NCBI GenBank assembly: GCA_964059195.1
Contig: CAXKWD010000003.1
Coordinates: 22,426,606-22,490,605 of the forward strand
Reading direction: 5' to 3'
DNA: 64,000 bases
From: Ectobius pallidus
Taxonomy: Eukaryota; Arthropoda; Insecta; Blattodea; Ectobiidae
The notes under the pieces were generated by a model, which had not been told where the DNA came from, did not search any database, and saw nothing but the letters and a program-made list of their open reading frames with translations. Position 1 is the stretch's first letter. Each line of letters starts with the position of its first letter. Below, in pieces: positions 1 through 9,468 of this stretch. Made by a program: the position numbers and the translations under genes.

Positions 1-63
1 TAAAGGCTTATCCAGTGCTGCCAATAGTTTTATATAAACATTCTTTCCAACAAGTTATATGAT

Positions 64-333
64 TCTAGGTTCCCTTCCTCGAAGCTCCTGGTAAAGGGAT
101 CTGGGAGAAACCTGGAAAGGGGGTACATTCCCCTGGTGGGAGTTTGGAGGCAAAGCCCCCAAAAAAGAAAAGCAGGAAGGAATTAATGGGGCTGATATCA
201 AGTTACCCTTTCTGAAGCACCTGGTGAAGTGGTCTGTGGAAGTCTGTAGGGGAGTCCAGAGGCTGTGGGGTTTGGAGGTGAAGTCCCCATTTTAGAAAAA
301 AAAAGAAGATGAGGATTTAGAGCTGACATCAAG
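64..333. repeat. Two-copy imperfect tandem repeat, ~135 bp unit
   Basis: Two adjacent segments (about 64-202 and 203-333) share the order CTCCTGGTRAAG, GGGGAGT/GGGAGT, GTTTGGAGGYRAAGYCCCC, A-rich tract, then GCTGAYATCAAG. They are clearly duplicated but diverged. No protein coding is evident; the minus-strand open frame across it is a by-product. From 334 to about 897 I see nothing recognisable. Confidence 0.6.
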
Positions 334-1350
334 TTTTTGTATCTGGTAAAAAGCCTCAATAGTGACTGAGCCACCATTTTCACCGTTAGGTTTCCACTCA
401 TTGAATTTTTTCCACATGACCCAATGCCCACTTCCTGTCCGATAATTTAACATCATCCAGCACAAGAGTTATCGTGATTTAACAACGTTCACAGCACCAA
501 GTTAGGCTAATTTTGTATCCACTTCATGATTTTACTTAGAGGCAGCCTATAGGCTATTTAGAATCTTTGGACAAACATAAGGTGCTTATATTAATGTGGA
601 GTCTGTAGGTTCTAAAGAATAATGTTACATGTAATTTTTCACGTTTCTGAAACTAAAATATCACATCTGCGAGAGAGCTGTACTGCCCCCCCAGCTCTAC
701 TCTACTACTAAATGCCAAGCTAACCTAGCATCTAGCTGCCAAGTACTGTAGTACATACCTTAATGCAGAGGGGGTTACGGCATCGTAAAAGGAAATTTAG
801 CTGAAAGTGATCCCATTCTAGGCCTATATCAAAACTTGTTTAGATTTTTTGGACATCGAGAAGTATATACTTTAATTCTCCCAAAGTACAAACACAGCAT
901 TGTACTTTGGACCATTAGATGCACCCAACATTCAAGGCTCTGTTTTCAAAGTAAAAAAATCCTTGCGTTTCTTTTTAAAGCGGAGCTAAAGCGCTTTACG
1001 AGTGATGCATCAAAACCCGTTTCTTTTTACATTTTGCTGCAGCTCCGCTTTACCCCCACTCTACTACCCAGCGAACTCAAATCTCGCTTTACGACTGCTG
1101 CATGGTTTCGCTGCAAACTGTCATGGCGGACTAGGTGATCATCGTAAATTTCCTTGATGGATTTAACATCATTGTTCAAATTCCCAAGTACGAACGCCTT
1201 CTTTAGCACAGTTAGTATCATGTGATTTTTACCTGTACATCATATAGTACAATAATTATTTATTGCCATCCCGGCATAACTGTTATTTGCACGTGTTTTA
1301 ACCGTGTTAGAGGGATGTAAACATTGCCGGTCTCATTGAGCAAGCTGTCA

Positions 1351-1897
1351 GGGTCATTCCATGTCAAGTGAACCAATTTTTTGTCAATTTTGAACATGAC
1401 CATCTCCGATTTTAGTCATACTTGGTTGTCATGAAGTACCACCTGAGATATGTTAAAGTGCAAAATATCAGATTTTTATGTGTTGTAGTTTTCCAGTTAT
1501 ACCCTTCTGAAATATGGAAAAAAACCAAATTTTCTGCATAAGTGCAATCACAAAATGACGCATAAATCAAGCTGGAATTGACATAGATGAGTGGGAAAAG
1601 TACCAAAATGTAGCTTATATTATGAGCTTTAATTTGATATGTCACACGAGTACTTTCGAAAAAAAAATATTTTCAAGGTTACCCCCAAAAAATTTGAAAA
1701 CTGAATTTTTCAAAAACCTATATTTTGAAAATTTTGAAAAAAATCTCACAGAAACATACATATTTCAGCATCATGTCCTACAAGTTTTGTTATGGGATCG
1801 AAATGGGATCATATTTTTTTACATTTATAACAAATACTATGCACGCTGGGTAAGAATATATGGCACCGTAATCTTGCACTTAATTCTAAAATTTCAT
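1351..1897 (+). repeat. Left terminal inverted repeat of element A
   Basis: Matches the reverse complement of 4587-5119 almost base for base from GGGTCATTCCATGTCAAG through a segment reading ATTTATAACAAATACTATG and on to ACTTAATTCTAAAAT. The main difference is a short extra stretch near 1378-1395. Fixed GGGTCATTCC termini abut the GTCA target duplication. Confidence 0.85.
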
Positions 1898-1964
1898 TAC
1901 AATCAAAAAGAAAAACTTACAGAAAACATGTTACCTTCCCTTCTTCAATGACAAAAACGTGAAT

Positions 1965-4439
1965 TTATTGTCTACAGTAATTTTCTAGAGCCATGGTTGC
2001 CGCATCCATCTCTTCCTTCGAGAGGTAATAACTACGGCCAGTGGGACATGTAGGTTGCACAAGGGTGAGGATCTGAGAGAGAGGCACAGTCAGTTTATTT
2101 GGACAGTCACTTTTGAAAGTAAATGATGGAGAAGGACCTGCAGGGTGCAGAAACATCAGTTCCACTATCTGTGCTGTCTCATTTTTGTCCACAACTACAC
2201 CAAGCCACCAATGATTGTTGTTCTCACATGTAACATATCCTTTTACTTCTGCTAGCTTCAGCCTCTGTTGCACACGTGGTCCTAACACTGAAAAAGTGGA
2301 TGACTGTTCACTTCTTGAAAATACCTTTGTCAACAACACTTTATCTGACAATGGGATGAAACTGTGGAACTTCTGTGTGCCTGGTATTGCTTTTGTAGAC
2401 AGAAATCTGTCTGCAAGTATTTTTTCCTCTTTGTTGTATTGTGCTTCATTGAAGAAGAAGAACTGCATGGAGTCGATGTTTTCCTCACTCCATGTAAACA
2501 GCTGTGCTGGTGTCATGATTTGATGCTCGTATGGCCGCTGTAGGCTTGCCTTTCCTGCAAGTCTTTTCACAGTACCACCCAGACCGTCACATACTCCTTT
2601 CCCATGGGCTGTTGCATAGAAATGCCACTCTGCCTCAATTCCAAAATCATGAACATGGTGGCATAAGTTTGAAAAGTTTTTTCTGTTTTTAAATTGCGCA
2701 GCTGCACCATCTGAGAAGTAGTAAATTTTTTTCAAATCTCTAATTACTTCCAACTTCAAATGAGAGATAAGCCTTTTTTGGAATAAATGAACAGCAGTGG
2801 TGTCATGCTGTAGACATTCAGAGATACATACAATACTTTTGTAGTGTATATTATGATCATTGTAGTAGACTGCTATAGGAAAAATAGTTGCTTGATCATT
2901 GTTCCAATGAAAAGACTGGGCTTCATCCTGTAGTACAAACGAATAATTTTCTGCAAAGTCCATACATACCACAGCTTCATTTACTCCAATATTCTGCTTC
3001 AAGTGATTATAATATTCTGCCTGTCTTCTTGCAATAAAAGAATGTCTCTTCAAAATCAACAACTGTTCACACAAAGTTTCTATAAACTCATCTGCAGTTT
3101 TGATGAAGGTTACTAAATTACATCTGTCAACAGAAACCCACTGCTTGTATGTAATGTTGTCCACCAGTTCATTATCTAGCAGCAACTGTAACTCATCTTT
3201 CAAATTATCTACACCTGGACATGAAGGACATTCATTAAGGTGGCATGCTGTGCCTGGCTCTTCACACATTAACTTCGCTAAACAGGAATTATAATTACTT
3301 ATATCTGTGCCATCATTCAGTGTAATTTGTTTGGATTTCAACACTTGTAGCATTAATTTAACATTCTGATGCACTGTACAAACGCATACTGTGTGGGTAC
3401 CACTTCCTCCAGCCAAGACGCAATGTTTAGGTCGTAAATCAGCAAATTTCGAAAATCCAATCTTATCAGTAGGATTTTTGTTTTTGAACAGCTCGTACAC
3501 TTCCTTCAAGTTGCCCATCACTAGCCTCTTCTGTACATGAATTCTACTACTGTCACCCGTTTTCACAGAAACAAAGTCTTTTTTTCCAGGCATAAGACGG
3601 CTGACATCATCACTGTTGTAGAACCCTATTACCTTCTCAATCACAGATTCATTTAAAACCTTTCCTGGTTTAGGATTTGGTGTTGCCAGAATACCCTTCG
3701 CTTTCACCAATGCTTTAGCTTTTCTTGCCATTCTGTTGCTAACCTGAAATTCATTTTGTATTTCACTGCATGACCAGCTTTTAGGTAGTACTGTTAAAAT
3801 TTGCAATTTTTCACTAACACTTATATTTTCTTCTTGAAACTTTTCTTTTAGCTGACAAATGACTTCACATGATTCTGATTTATGGTCAACAGTTTTCTCT
3901 GTATTTGTACTTGCTGCTGTTAGTACCTTTTCTGTCAAACATTTTTTTATTTTACTGTATTTTTTATCACAGTATGATTTCATTTGCAACTTCCTCTTAG
4001 CAACAGGTGACTCCTCTAGAGAGCTTAGAGACTTATTAAGGTACTCTAAGGTAACATCTAAAGCTACAAATGATTCATCAACATTAGTAGGCCTAGTGGT
4101 ATTGGCTACTGGTACTAAACAGTCATCTGTTGTATCTGTAACCTGTTTCTGCTTTGATAGTTCTTTCCTACAACTGTCACAAATTTTCATACCTACCACA
4201 ATGGTGTCAAACATGTCACACATCCAGTCAGTAACAGGCCTCACACTTCTTTTCACACCCTGATGTCTGTCTTTCTTGAAAGGGTTGCAGCAGAAAATCT
4301 TTGCTGTTTCACTTACTTTTTCAGCCATACTGGGGAAATACACAATGCCTATTTTAATCACTGAACCCACTACTTTACATGCAGCAATACAGTCTTTGTA
4401 CAGCCTTTGAAGAAAGGAAGCACACTGCATGAGAGTCAA
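1965..4439 (-). CDS. Transposase-like protein of element A (824 aa, single intact frame)
   Basis: Probable DNA-integrating transposase acting on the ends of the surrounding element. The N-terminal ~105 residues hold a Cys/His-rich region (FCCNPF.., a WMCDMF segment and KICDSCRKEL), which looks zinc-binding. A Lys/Ser-rich linker follows, then a helix-turn-helix-like stretch around 195-240 (SCSEIQNEFQVSNRMARKAK). The core has three acidic motifs that could form a DDE/D active site: D494 in CMDFAENYSF, D577 in YYFSDGAAAQF and D618 in GKGVCDGLGG, with E residues near 605 as alternatives. A C-terminal domain has the pattern YVTCENNNHWWLGVVVD, resembling a small beta-barrel reader fold. The start could be M1 or the Met at residue 38. 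The same blocks recur, broken, in element B (9067-9207, 12023-13463), which supports protein-level conservation. Function is inferred from architecture; no named family is asserted. Confidence 0.8.
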   Translation of the reverse strand: MTLMQCASFLQRLYKDCIAACKVVGSVIKIGIVYFPSMAEKVSETAKIFCCNPFKKDRHQGVKRSVRPVTDWMCDMFDTIVVGMKICDSCRKELSKQKQVTDTTDDCLVPVANTTRPTNVDESFVALDVTLEYLNKSLSSLEESPVAKRKLQMKSYCDKKYSKIKKCLTEKVLTAASTNTEKTVDHKSESCEVICQLKEKFQEENISVSEKLQILTVLPKSWSCSEIQNEFQVSNRMARKAKALVKAKGILATPNPKPGKVLNESVIEKVIGFYNSDDVSRLMPGKKDFVSVKTGDSSRIHVQKRLVMGNLKEVYELFKNKNPTDKIGFSKFADLRPKHCVLAGGSGTHTVCVCTVHQNVKLMLQVLKSKQITLNDGTDISNYNSCLAKLMCEEPGTACHLNECPSCPGVDNLKDELQLLLDNELVDNITYKQWVSVDRCNLVTFIKTADEFIETLCEQLLILKRHSFIARRQAEYYNHLKQNIGVNEAVVCMDFAENYSFVLQDEAQSFHWNNDQATIFPIAVYYNDHNIHYKSIVCISECLQHDTTAVHLFQKRLISHLKLEVIRDLKKIYYFSDGAAAQFKNRKNFSNLCHHVHDFGIEAEWHFYATAHGKGVCDGLGGTVKRLAGKASLQRPYEHQIMTPAQLFTWSEENIDSMQFFFFNEAQYNKEEKILADRFLSTKAIPGTQKFHSFIPLSDKVLLTKVFSRSEQSSTFSVLGPRVQQRLKLAEVKGYVTCENNNHWWLGVVVDKNETAQIVELMFLHPAGPSPSFTFKSDCPNKLTVPLSQILTLVQPTCPTGRSYYLSKEEMDAATMALENYCRQ

Positions 4440-4586
4440 GGCACAACTGAAGCCAGGTCCAACAGGTTACAACTTGCATTCCCTGGCTGACTCACATGCT
4501 TGCAGACTGTGTTTACTCATACCCATTTGACCACTTGCACAAGTTGGTATATGCATGTTGGTAAACAACTCCCTGGACAAAGGAAT

Positions 4587-5119
4587 GGATTTTAGAATTA
4601 AGTGCAATATTCCTGTGTCATATATTCTTACCCAGCGTGCATAGTATTTGTTATAAATGTAAAAAAATATGATCCCATTGCGATCCCTTATCAAAACTTG
4701 TAGGACATGATGCTGAAATATGTATGTTTCTATGAGAATTGTTTCAAAATTTTCAAAATATAGGTTTTTGAAAAATTCAGTTTTCAAATTTTTTTTGGGT
4801 AACCTTGAAAATATTTTTTTTCGAAAGTAGTCGTGTGACGTATCAAATTAAAGCTCATAATATAAGCTACATTTTGATACTTTTCCCACTCATCTATGTC
4901 AATTCCAGCTTGATTTATGCGTCATTTTGTGATTGCACTTATGCAGAAAATTTGGTTTTTTTCCATATTTCAGAAGGGTATAACTGGAAAACTACAACAC
5001 ATAAAAATCTGATATTTTGTACTTCAACATATCTCAGGTGGTACTTCATGACAACCAAGTATGACTAAAATCGGAGGTGGTCACGTTTTTCCATTGGTTC
5101 ACTTGACATGGAATGACCC
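4587..5119 (-). repeat. Right terminal inverted repeat of element A
   Basis: Reverse-complement partner of the left arm, ending GGAATGACCC at 5119 and followed by the GTCA target duplication at 5120-5123. It lies upstream of the transposase start (4439), so it should contain the promoter. The 150 bp between arm and gene hold no recognised feature. Confidence 0.85.
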
Positions 5120-5303
5120 GTCAGCTGATCAACTTTGCCGTTCTTTTTTGTCTGCAGCGGTCGTCAATCACTCGTGCATCATTCGTAAAGCGCTTTACAG
5201 GTTTGCTTTAAAAAGAAACACACTGAATGCGTCTTATGGTCCGTAAAATACGGTATGTGTTTCACATAAGATTTTTAAACAATACATTCCTTCGTTTTGT
5301 TAG

Positions 5304-5565
5304 ATGTGAATACATTCTGTGCACTGGCTGGGAAATCTACATTGCGTGTGCATAACATTGAGAAGAGTGGCAGGTGCTGTATTGCAAGAATGGAGTGGCT
5401 TTTCCGCTGCATAGTTGCCAGGAGATTATTGCCATGGTCCCCAGCAGATCTCCTGTTTGCTACTGTGGAAGTGGAGCACAAGAATGCGATGAGTTTGGAG
5501 ACAGCTATACTCAACCAGCCACCCTAGAGTCCCTCAAATATTCTCTTGAGCAAGTTGCAAAGAAG
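5304..5565 (+). CDS. Host-gene internal exon, unidentified protein (frame disturbed)
   Basis: A pyrimidine-rich tract ending TTCGTTTTGTTAG precedes the exon and GCAAAGAAG|GTATGT closes it, giving good acceptor and donor sites. The downstream frame (from 5362) encodes a plausible globular stretch including YCKNGVAFPLHSCQEI and LESLKYSLEQVAKK. It joins in phase 0 to the exon at 20881. The first ~57 bases are a problem: in that same frame they hold TAA (5353) and TGA (5359). A different frame (VNTFCALAGKSTLRVHNIE) is open there and would fit if 2 bases were removed near 5362. Either an indel (assembly or real), C-to-T stop mutations, or an internal acceptor is involved. I do not recognise the protein. 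Upstream exons lie outside or are not visible. Confidence 0.55.
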
Positions 5566-5883
5566 GTATGTCATAAGTTTTTAAATTCCCTTTATTTTTT
5601 CACAGAATTAAGTTGACAAAAATACTTCAACCTCCCATTATTGAAGGAAGCATATTGTCAAGAATATGTGAAAATTCAGAATGTTGCAGAAGTATCAATA
5701 AGATATTAATAGACAAAATATAGCAAATTTCAAAAAGCAAAAGCTGTTTTTCACTGGAGAAAAGGAAATACAACAATTCACATACCAACTTTAAACCACA
5801 ACAAAAATTTCAAAATCTTTAATACAATGTAACCTTAGCTTCAAATAACAAGTACAGTATTCCTAGGCTCCTGATTATACCTA

Positions 5884-6014
5884 ACAAGGGAACCATATGA
5901 GGTGTCATGTTGAATCCTACCCTCAAATTTTTGCCTATCAATAGGTCTTCATTACAGATAGACACATGCAAACAATTAGCTGCTCAAATTAACTGTAAAT
6001 GGGTGAAATCGTGT
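5884..6014 (+). repeat. Interspersed repeat, copy 1
   Basis: About 130 bp beginning AACAAGGGAACCATATGAGG and containing TCTTCATTACAGATAGACACATG and TTAGCTGCTCA. It matches 15600-15740 on the opposite strand. It is probably the terminal part of an unrecognised mobile family. The rest of 5566-6396 shows nothing else. Confidence 0.55.
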
Positions 6015-6396
6015 TTGTATTGTCCCATAAGAAATCAACATGGGCACTTGTACAGCTCGCTTGCGTAGCCCACATGCTGGCGAACATGAGCCACAGCGGG
6101 TGCCAGCATGTGAAGTAGAGGAAGAAGCTACTCGTTGAATGTGATAGTTCAATTTTAGTTAATCACTACTTACCATTTCCACATTTTGAAACACTTTCAT
6201 TTATAAAGATGTTGAGGGGTTGATTATGATTGTTTGTGTCTATGTTATAGACCAGAAGTGTGACCACTCAATTTATGTGATTAAAACAAAGATTTTTCGC
6301 CATATACAACTCAAATGCTTCAAACACCCTGTTCCCAATGTTCACATTTCTTGTCCAGACAAAACTCTTGAGGTTTTAAGAACTTCAAGTAACATA

Positions 6397-6608
6397 TTTT
6401 ATTAATATGAGTTGATTAACACACTTGGACTTCACTTACCAATCACTTAGTAGGACGCATTTCGCCTTTATCTTCTACATGTTCAACTGCCTTTTGGAGT
6501 TGACATTTAGTTGAAGATACAGGCAAATGGTCTGTGAAATGCGTCCTATTAAATGATTGGTAGGCCTAAGTGAAGTTCAAGTGTGTTAATCAGCTCATAT
6601 TAATAAAA
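6397..6608. mobile_element. Penelope-type terminal palindrome (solo end module)
   Basis: Arms 6397-6463 and 6536-6608 are inverted copies (TTTTATTAATATGAG..GATTAACACACTTG.ACTTCACTTA..GGACGCATTTC), with a ~70-base hairpin-forming centre. The order TTGGTA..AAGTGAAG...GTGTGTTA.TCA is shared with the right end of the Penelope-like element at 21556-22741 and with 59817-59995. I read it as an isolated inverted terminal module of that family; no coding sequence is present. Confidence 0.55.
6504..6555 (+). ncRNA. Hammerhead-ribozyme-like fold (degenerate)
   Basis: Read 5' to 3': possible stem I strand CATTTAG, core-like UUGAAGA (consensus CUGANGA, first base off), a hairpin ACAG..CUGU, then GAAA, UGCG, UC, and CTATTAAATG, which can pair back to CATTTAG with a 3-nt bulge. 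Hammerhead motifs are known from Penelope-like elements. With the core mismatch and an extra U before stem II, activity is doubtful. Confidence 0.3.
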
Positions 6609-6828
6609 CACTGATTCACTTCACTGTGTTAAGTTCCAAACCTTTTATAATATTTATAATATTGAAGTAACATATTACGTATAGCACTCATCAATAGGCC
6701 AAAGTAAAATAGTAATAATAATATTAATTTAACCAATTTAAACAGCACACTAGATTCATTTTGCTAATCCTGAACACTTAAAACAGGTACTAATTACTTC
6801 ACGAGACCTACTGAAATGCAAATCTGTA

Positions 6829-7664
6829 TCTCTATATATATAAAAGGCTTTGTCCTGACTGACTGAATGAATGACTGACTGACTGATTGACTGAATGACA
6901 GGAATCAACATACAGCCTAAACTATAACAGGTAGAGACTTGGAATTTTGACAGTACCTTCGTTTCATAATGTAGGTGCTCACTAAGAAAGGATTTTGAAA
7001 AATTCTGATTCTAAATGCCAAAAATTAAATGTTTTTGAAAATACTTAATCCCTTTTTACATAGAATTATCAATTCCAAATCACAGAATATATTGTTGCCA
7101 AATGGTATCAGGTGGGCTTGGAAAAAACAATTGAAATGCACTTTTGACAAATAAGAGAAGTTATCAAAATAATTCATGTTATAAATAAATATTACAGAAT
7201 GAAATCCACTAAAATAATGGAATCACATAACTTTCTCTACCCTGGACATAGAGAAAACAAAACGAGGTATGGTAATGTGTATATTATTATATTATATCGC
7301 AGGTTTTTGGAGAGAAAAGTATGAAAGTGATAATGCTTTATGGTAACATAAGAGTGGGAAATTTCCCGCCTCGATATTACAATTTTATGTTACAGGAATT
7401 TCTGTTTCTTCTTATTTAAACCTCTACCAGGCTTGCTGTGCACTGTACACGCGATGGGATGCAACATTCTAGATCCTCTATGAGCCATAAAAAACTATAT
7501 CAAGCGTTTTCTGAGGGAATAGTTTGAGTGTAATAAGTCGTTCTTCCTATTTCAAATTATAAATGCCTATATAAGGACCTAGAATTTAAAATTTAAAATC
7601 CTTCATAAGCTAATTTCCAATTACAAAATACAAAACCCGGGCAACGCCGGGTCTTTTAAGCTAG
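6829..7664 (+). mobile_element. Helitron-like non-autonomous element, copy 1
   Basis: Starts TCTCTATATATATAAAAGGC after an A and ends with the short hairpin CCCGGGCAACGCCGGGT, a spacer and AGCTAG before a T. This is the TC...hairpin...CTAG, A/T-target layout of Helitrons. Near the 5' end is a degenerate (TGAC)n tract. No Rep/helicase coding is present. A second copy follows immediately at 7665. Confidence 0.7.
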
Positions 7665-9066
7665 TATTTATATAAGAGGCTTTGTCCTGACTGACTGACT
7701 GACTGACTGACTGACAGACAGAGAATCAACGTACAGCCTAAACTATAACAGGTAGAGACTTGGAATTTTGACAGTACCTTCGTTTCATAATGTAGGTGCT
7801 CACTAAGAAAGGATTTTGAAAAATTTTGATTTTAAATGCCAAAAATCAAATGTTTTTGAGTATACTTAATCCCTTTTTACACATAATTATGAAATCCATA
7901 TCACAGTTGGCATGGCAACATATTGTTTCCAGTTGTTTCTCAGATGGGTTTGGAAATAATTGAAGTGGAACTTTTTAGAAAAGCTATTAATATTTCATGT
8001 TATAAATAAATATTAAATTATGAAATCCACGAAAATAATGCAGTCACATAAGTTTCTCTACCCTGGTCATACAGAAAACAGTACAAGGTATGGTTATATG
8101 TATATTATTTTATCGCATGTTTTTGGGGAGGGATGTATGAAAGTAATATTGCATGTCTGTTTAATTTCATCCCCAAAACGGTTTTATGGTAACATTGAAC
8201 CCCTACCAGGCTTGCTGTGTACAAGCGATGGGATCCAAAATTCTACATCCTCCAGCCGTAAAAAGCTGTATCAAGCGTTTTCTGAGCGAATAGTTTGAGT
8301 GTGATAAGTCATTCTTCCTCATTTCAAATTCTAAATACCTATAAAAGGACCTAGAATTTTAAAATCGAAAGTCCTTCTTTAAGTTAATTACTAGAGACGA
8401 GACTTTCATGCAAATGCATGTTTTTTATGAGAACTTAGGACATAGCTCAAACTGAGTACTTTCCCATGTCATTACTTTCCGGTTCCAAATATGCATACTT
8501 TTTCCGTGCGGGTCATTCCATGTCAAATCAACCAACAGTCTAAACCTTGACCTCTCAGATTTGTGTGATTTTTTTTTTTTCAGGTATTGTACTCTCCAAA
8601 ACTAGTTTAAATCTAAAATTTCAAATTTTTCTGACTTTTGGTTTGTGAGTTACAAGGGTTAAAAAATCCAAAAAACTATGGTTTTCTATCGCTATAAGAT
8701 TATTATAAAATGCTATAGCTCAAAAACTATACCACCTAGAGAGCTCAAACTTGCACCATTTTTTTCCTCAGACAATTCCCTTTAATGTGATGTATCACAT
8801 GGCTATGTTTCTTAATTTTTGAAATGTTAAAAAAGTTTCCAAAAAACCTTTTTTGAAATTTTCAAAATACGTACCCTCGGATTTTTTTGGAAAAATTATA
8901 TGTGTTGTCCACTCTAATTGACTACATGCATGCAAAATTTCAAGATGGGATCTCAACGGGTTCTTGTTTAAAAGAATATTTGACTACGAGATTACATGCT
9001 AGTGAGGTGCAAGATCAGTATTTACAAGCCTTGAGTGAGGTGTACAGCGGACTATTTCTAGGCTGA

Positions 9067-9207
9067 CTCTGTAAAAGACTTCTACAATTCTGACAACATT
9101 AGTAGAATGATGCCAGGGAAAAAAATTGTGTGATCATAAGAAATAAAGATGGAAAGATCCAGGCACAAAAGAAACTAGTGTTGGCAAATTTGCAAGAAAT
9201 ATATAGT
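9067..9207 (+). pseudogene. Transposase remnant of element B, N-terminal part
   Basis: Translates as FYNSDNISRMMPGKK, then a stop, then KLVLANLQEIY, aligning with FYNSDDVSRLMPGKK and RLVMGNLKEVY around residues 270-315 of the element A protein. The frame continues at about 12023 after the insertion 9211-12020. At least one stop codon breaks it. Confidence 0.75.
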
Positions 9208-9468
9208 TGGCCAAAGCAGAGAACTTCTCTGCGGGGTGCACTGCTAATTAGAGGGGCAAGAGGAGGTGGTAGTAGAGGAGGCGGTGAGGGCTGCAATCAC
9301 AGGTGGCTAAACGATTGCTTATTGGCTGCCGTGCGCGTGATTGTTGCCGCCGCACGTGCCGAAATGCTCTATTAGCAAAGTTAAAAATATTTGGCAAGCA
9401 CTTCAGTTGCTTATAATTTCTGTGCAGTTTTATTTTACTTTTCTTATAATTTCTGTGCAATTAGTTTT

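Larger units (their letters stand above)
1351..5119 (-). mobile_element. Autonomous DNA transposon with GGGTCATTCC ends and 4-bp TSD (element A)
   Basis: A 3769-bp element bounded by long terminal inverted repeats starting GGGTCATTCCATGTCAAG and flanked by the direct repeat GTCA (1347-1350 and 5120-5123). The left arm (about 1351-1897) and right arm (about 4587-5119) stay nearly identical over ~530 bp, apart from a small insertion in the left one, so the insertion is not ancient. The interior carries one long gene on the minus strand (1965-4439) ending close to the left arm. Several open frames inside the arms are mirror copies of each other and are not genes. The layout is that of a cut-and-paste transposon. 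I do not recognise the superfamily: the ends do not match hAT, Tc1/mariner, piggyBac, Harbinger or CACTA patterns. Confidence 0.85.
898..5249. mobile_element. Decayed inverted-repeat element hosting the 824-residue transposon
   Basis: The flanks of the transposon at 1351-5119 are themselves inverted repeats. On the left is GGACCATTAGATGCA followed by CGTTTCTTTTTAAAGCGGAG and AAAGCGCTTTACGAGTGATGCAT. The right flank carries the reverse complement of the same order, ending TGCGTCTTATGGTCC..AAATACGG and then TA. This suggests an older, degenerate DNA transposon of the ..GGACCATAAGACGCA.. type, possibly TA-targeting, into which the younger element jumped. The left end is too decayed to fix, so coordinates are approximate. 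Confidence 0.4.

Noticed and set aside
4467..5068. Open frames of 87-109 residues in both arms of element A (1412-1951 and 4467-5068)
   Set aside because: They are mirror images of one another because they lie in the inverted repeats. No codon or family evidence.
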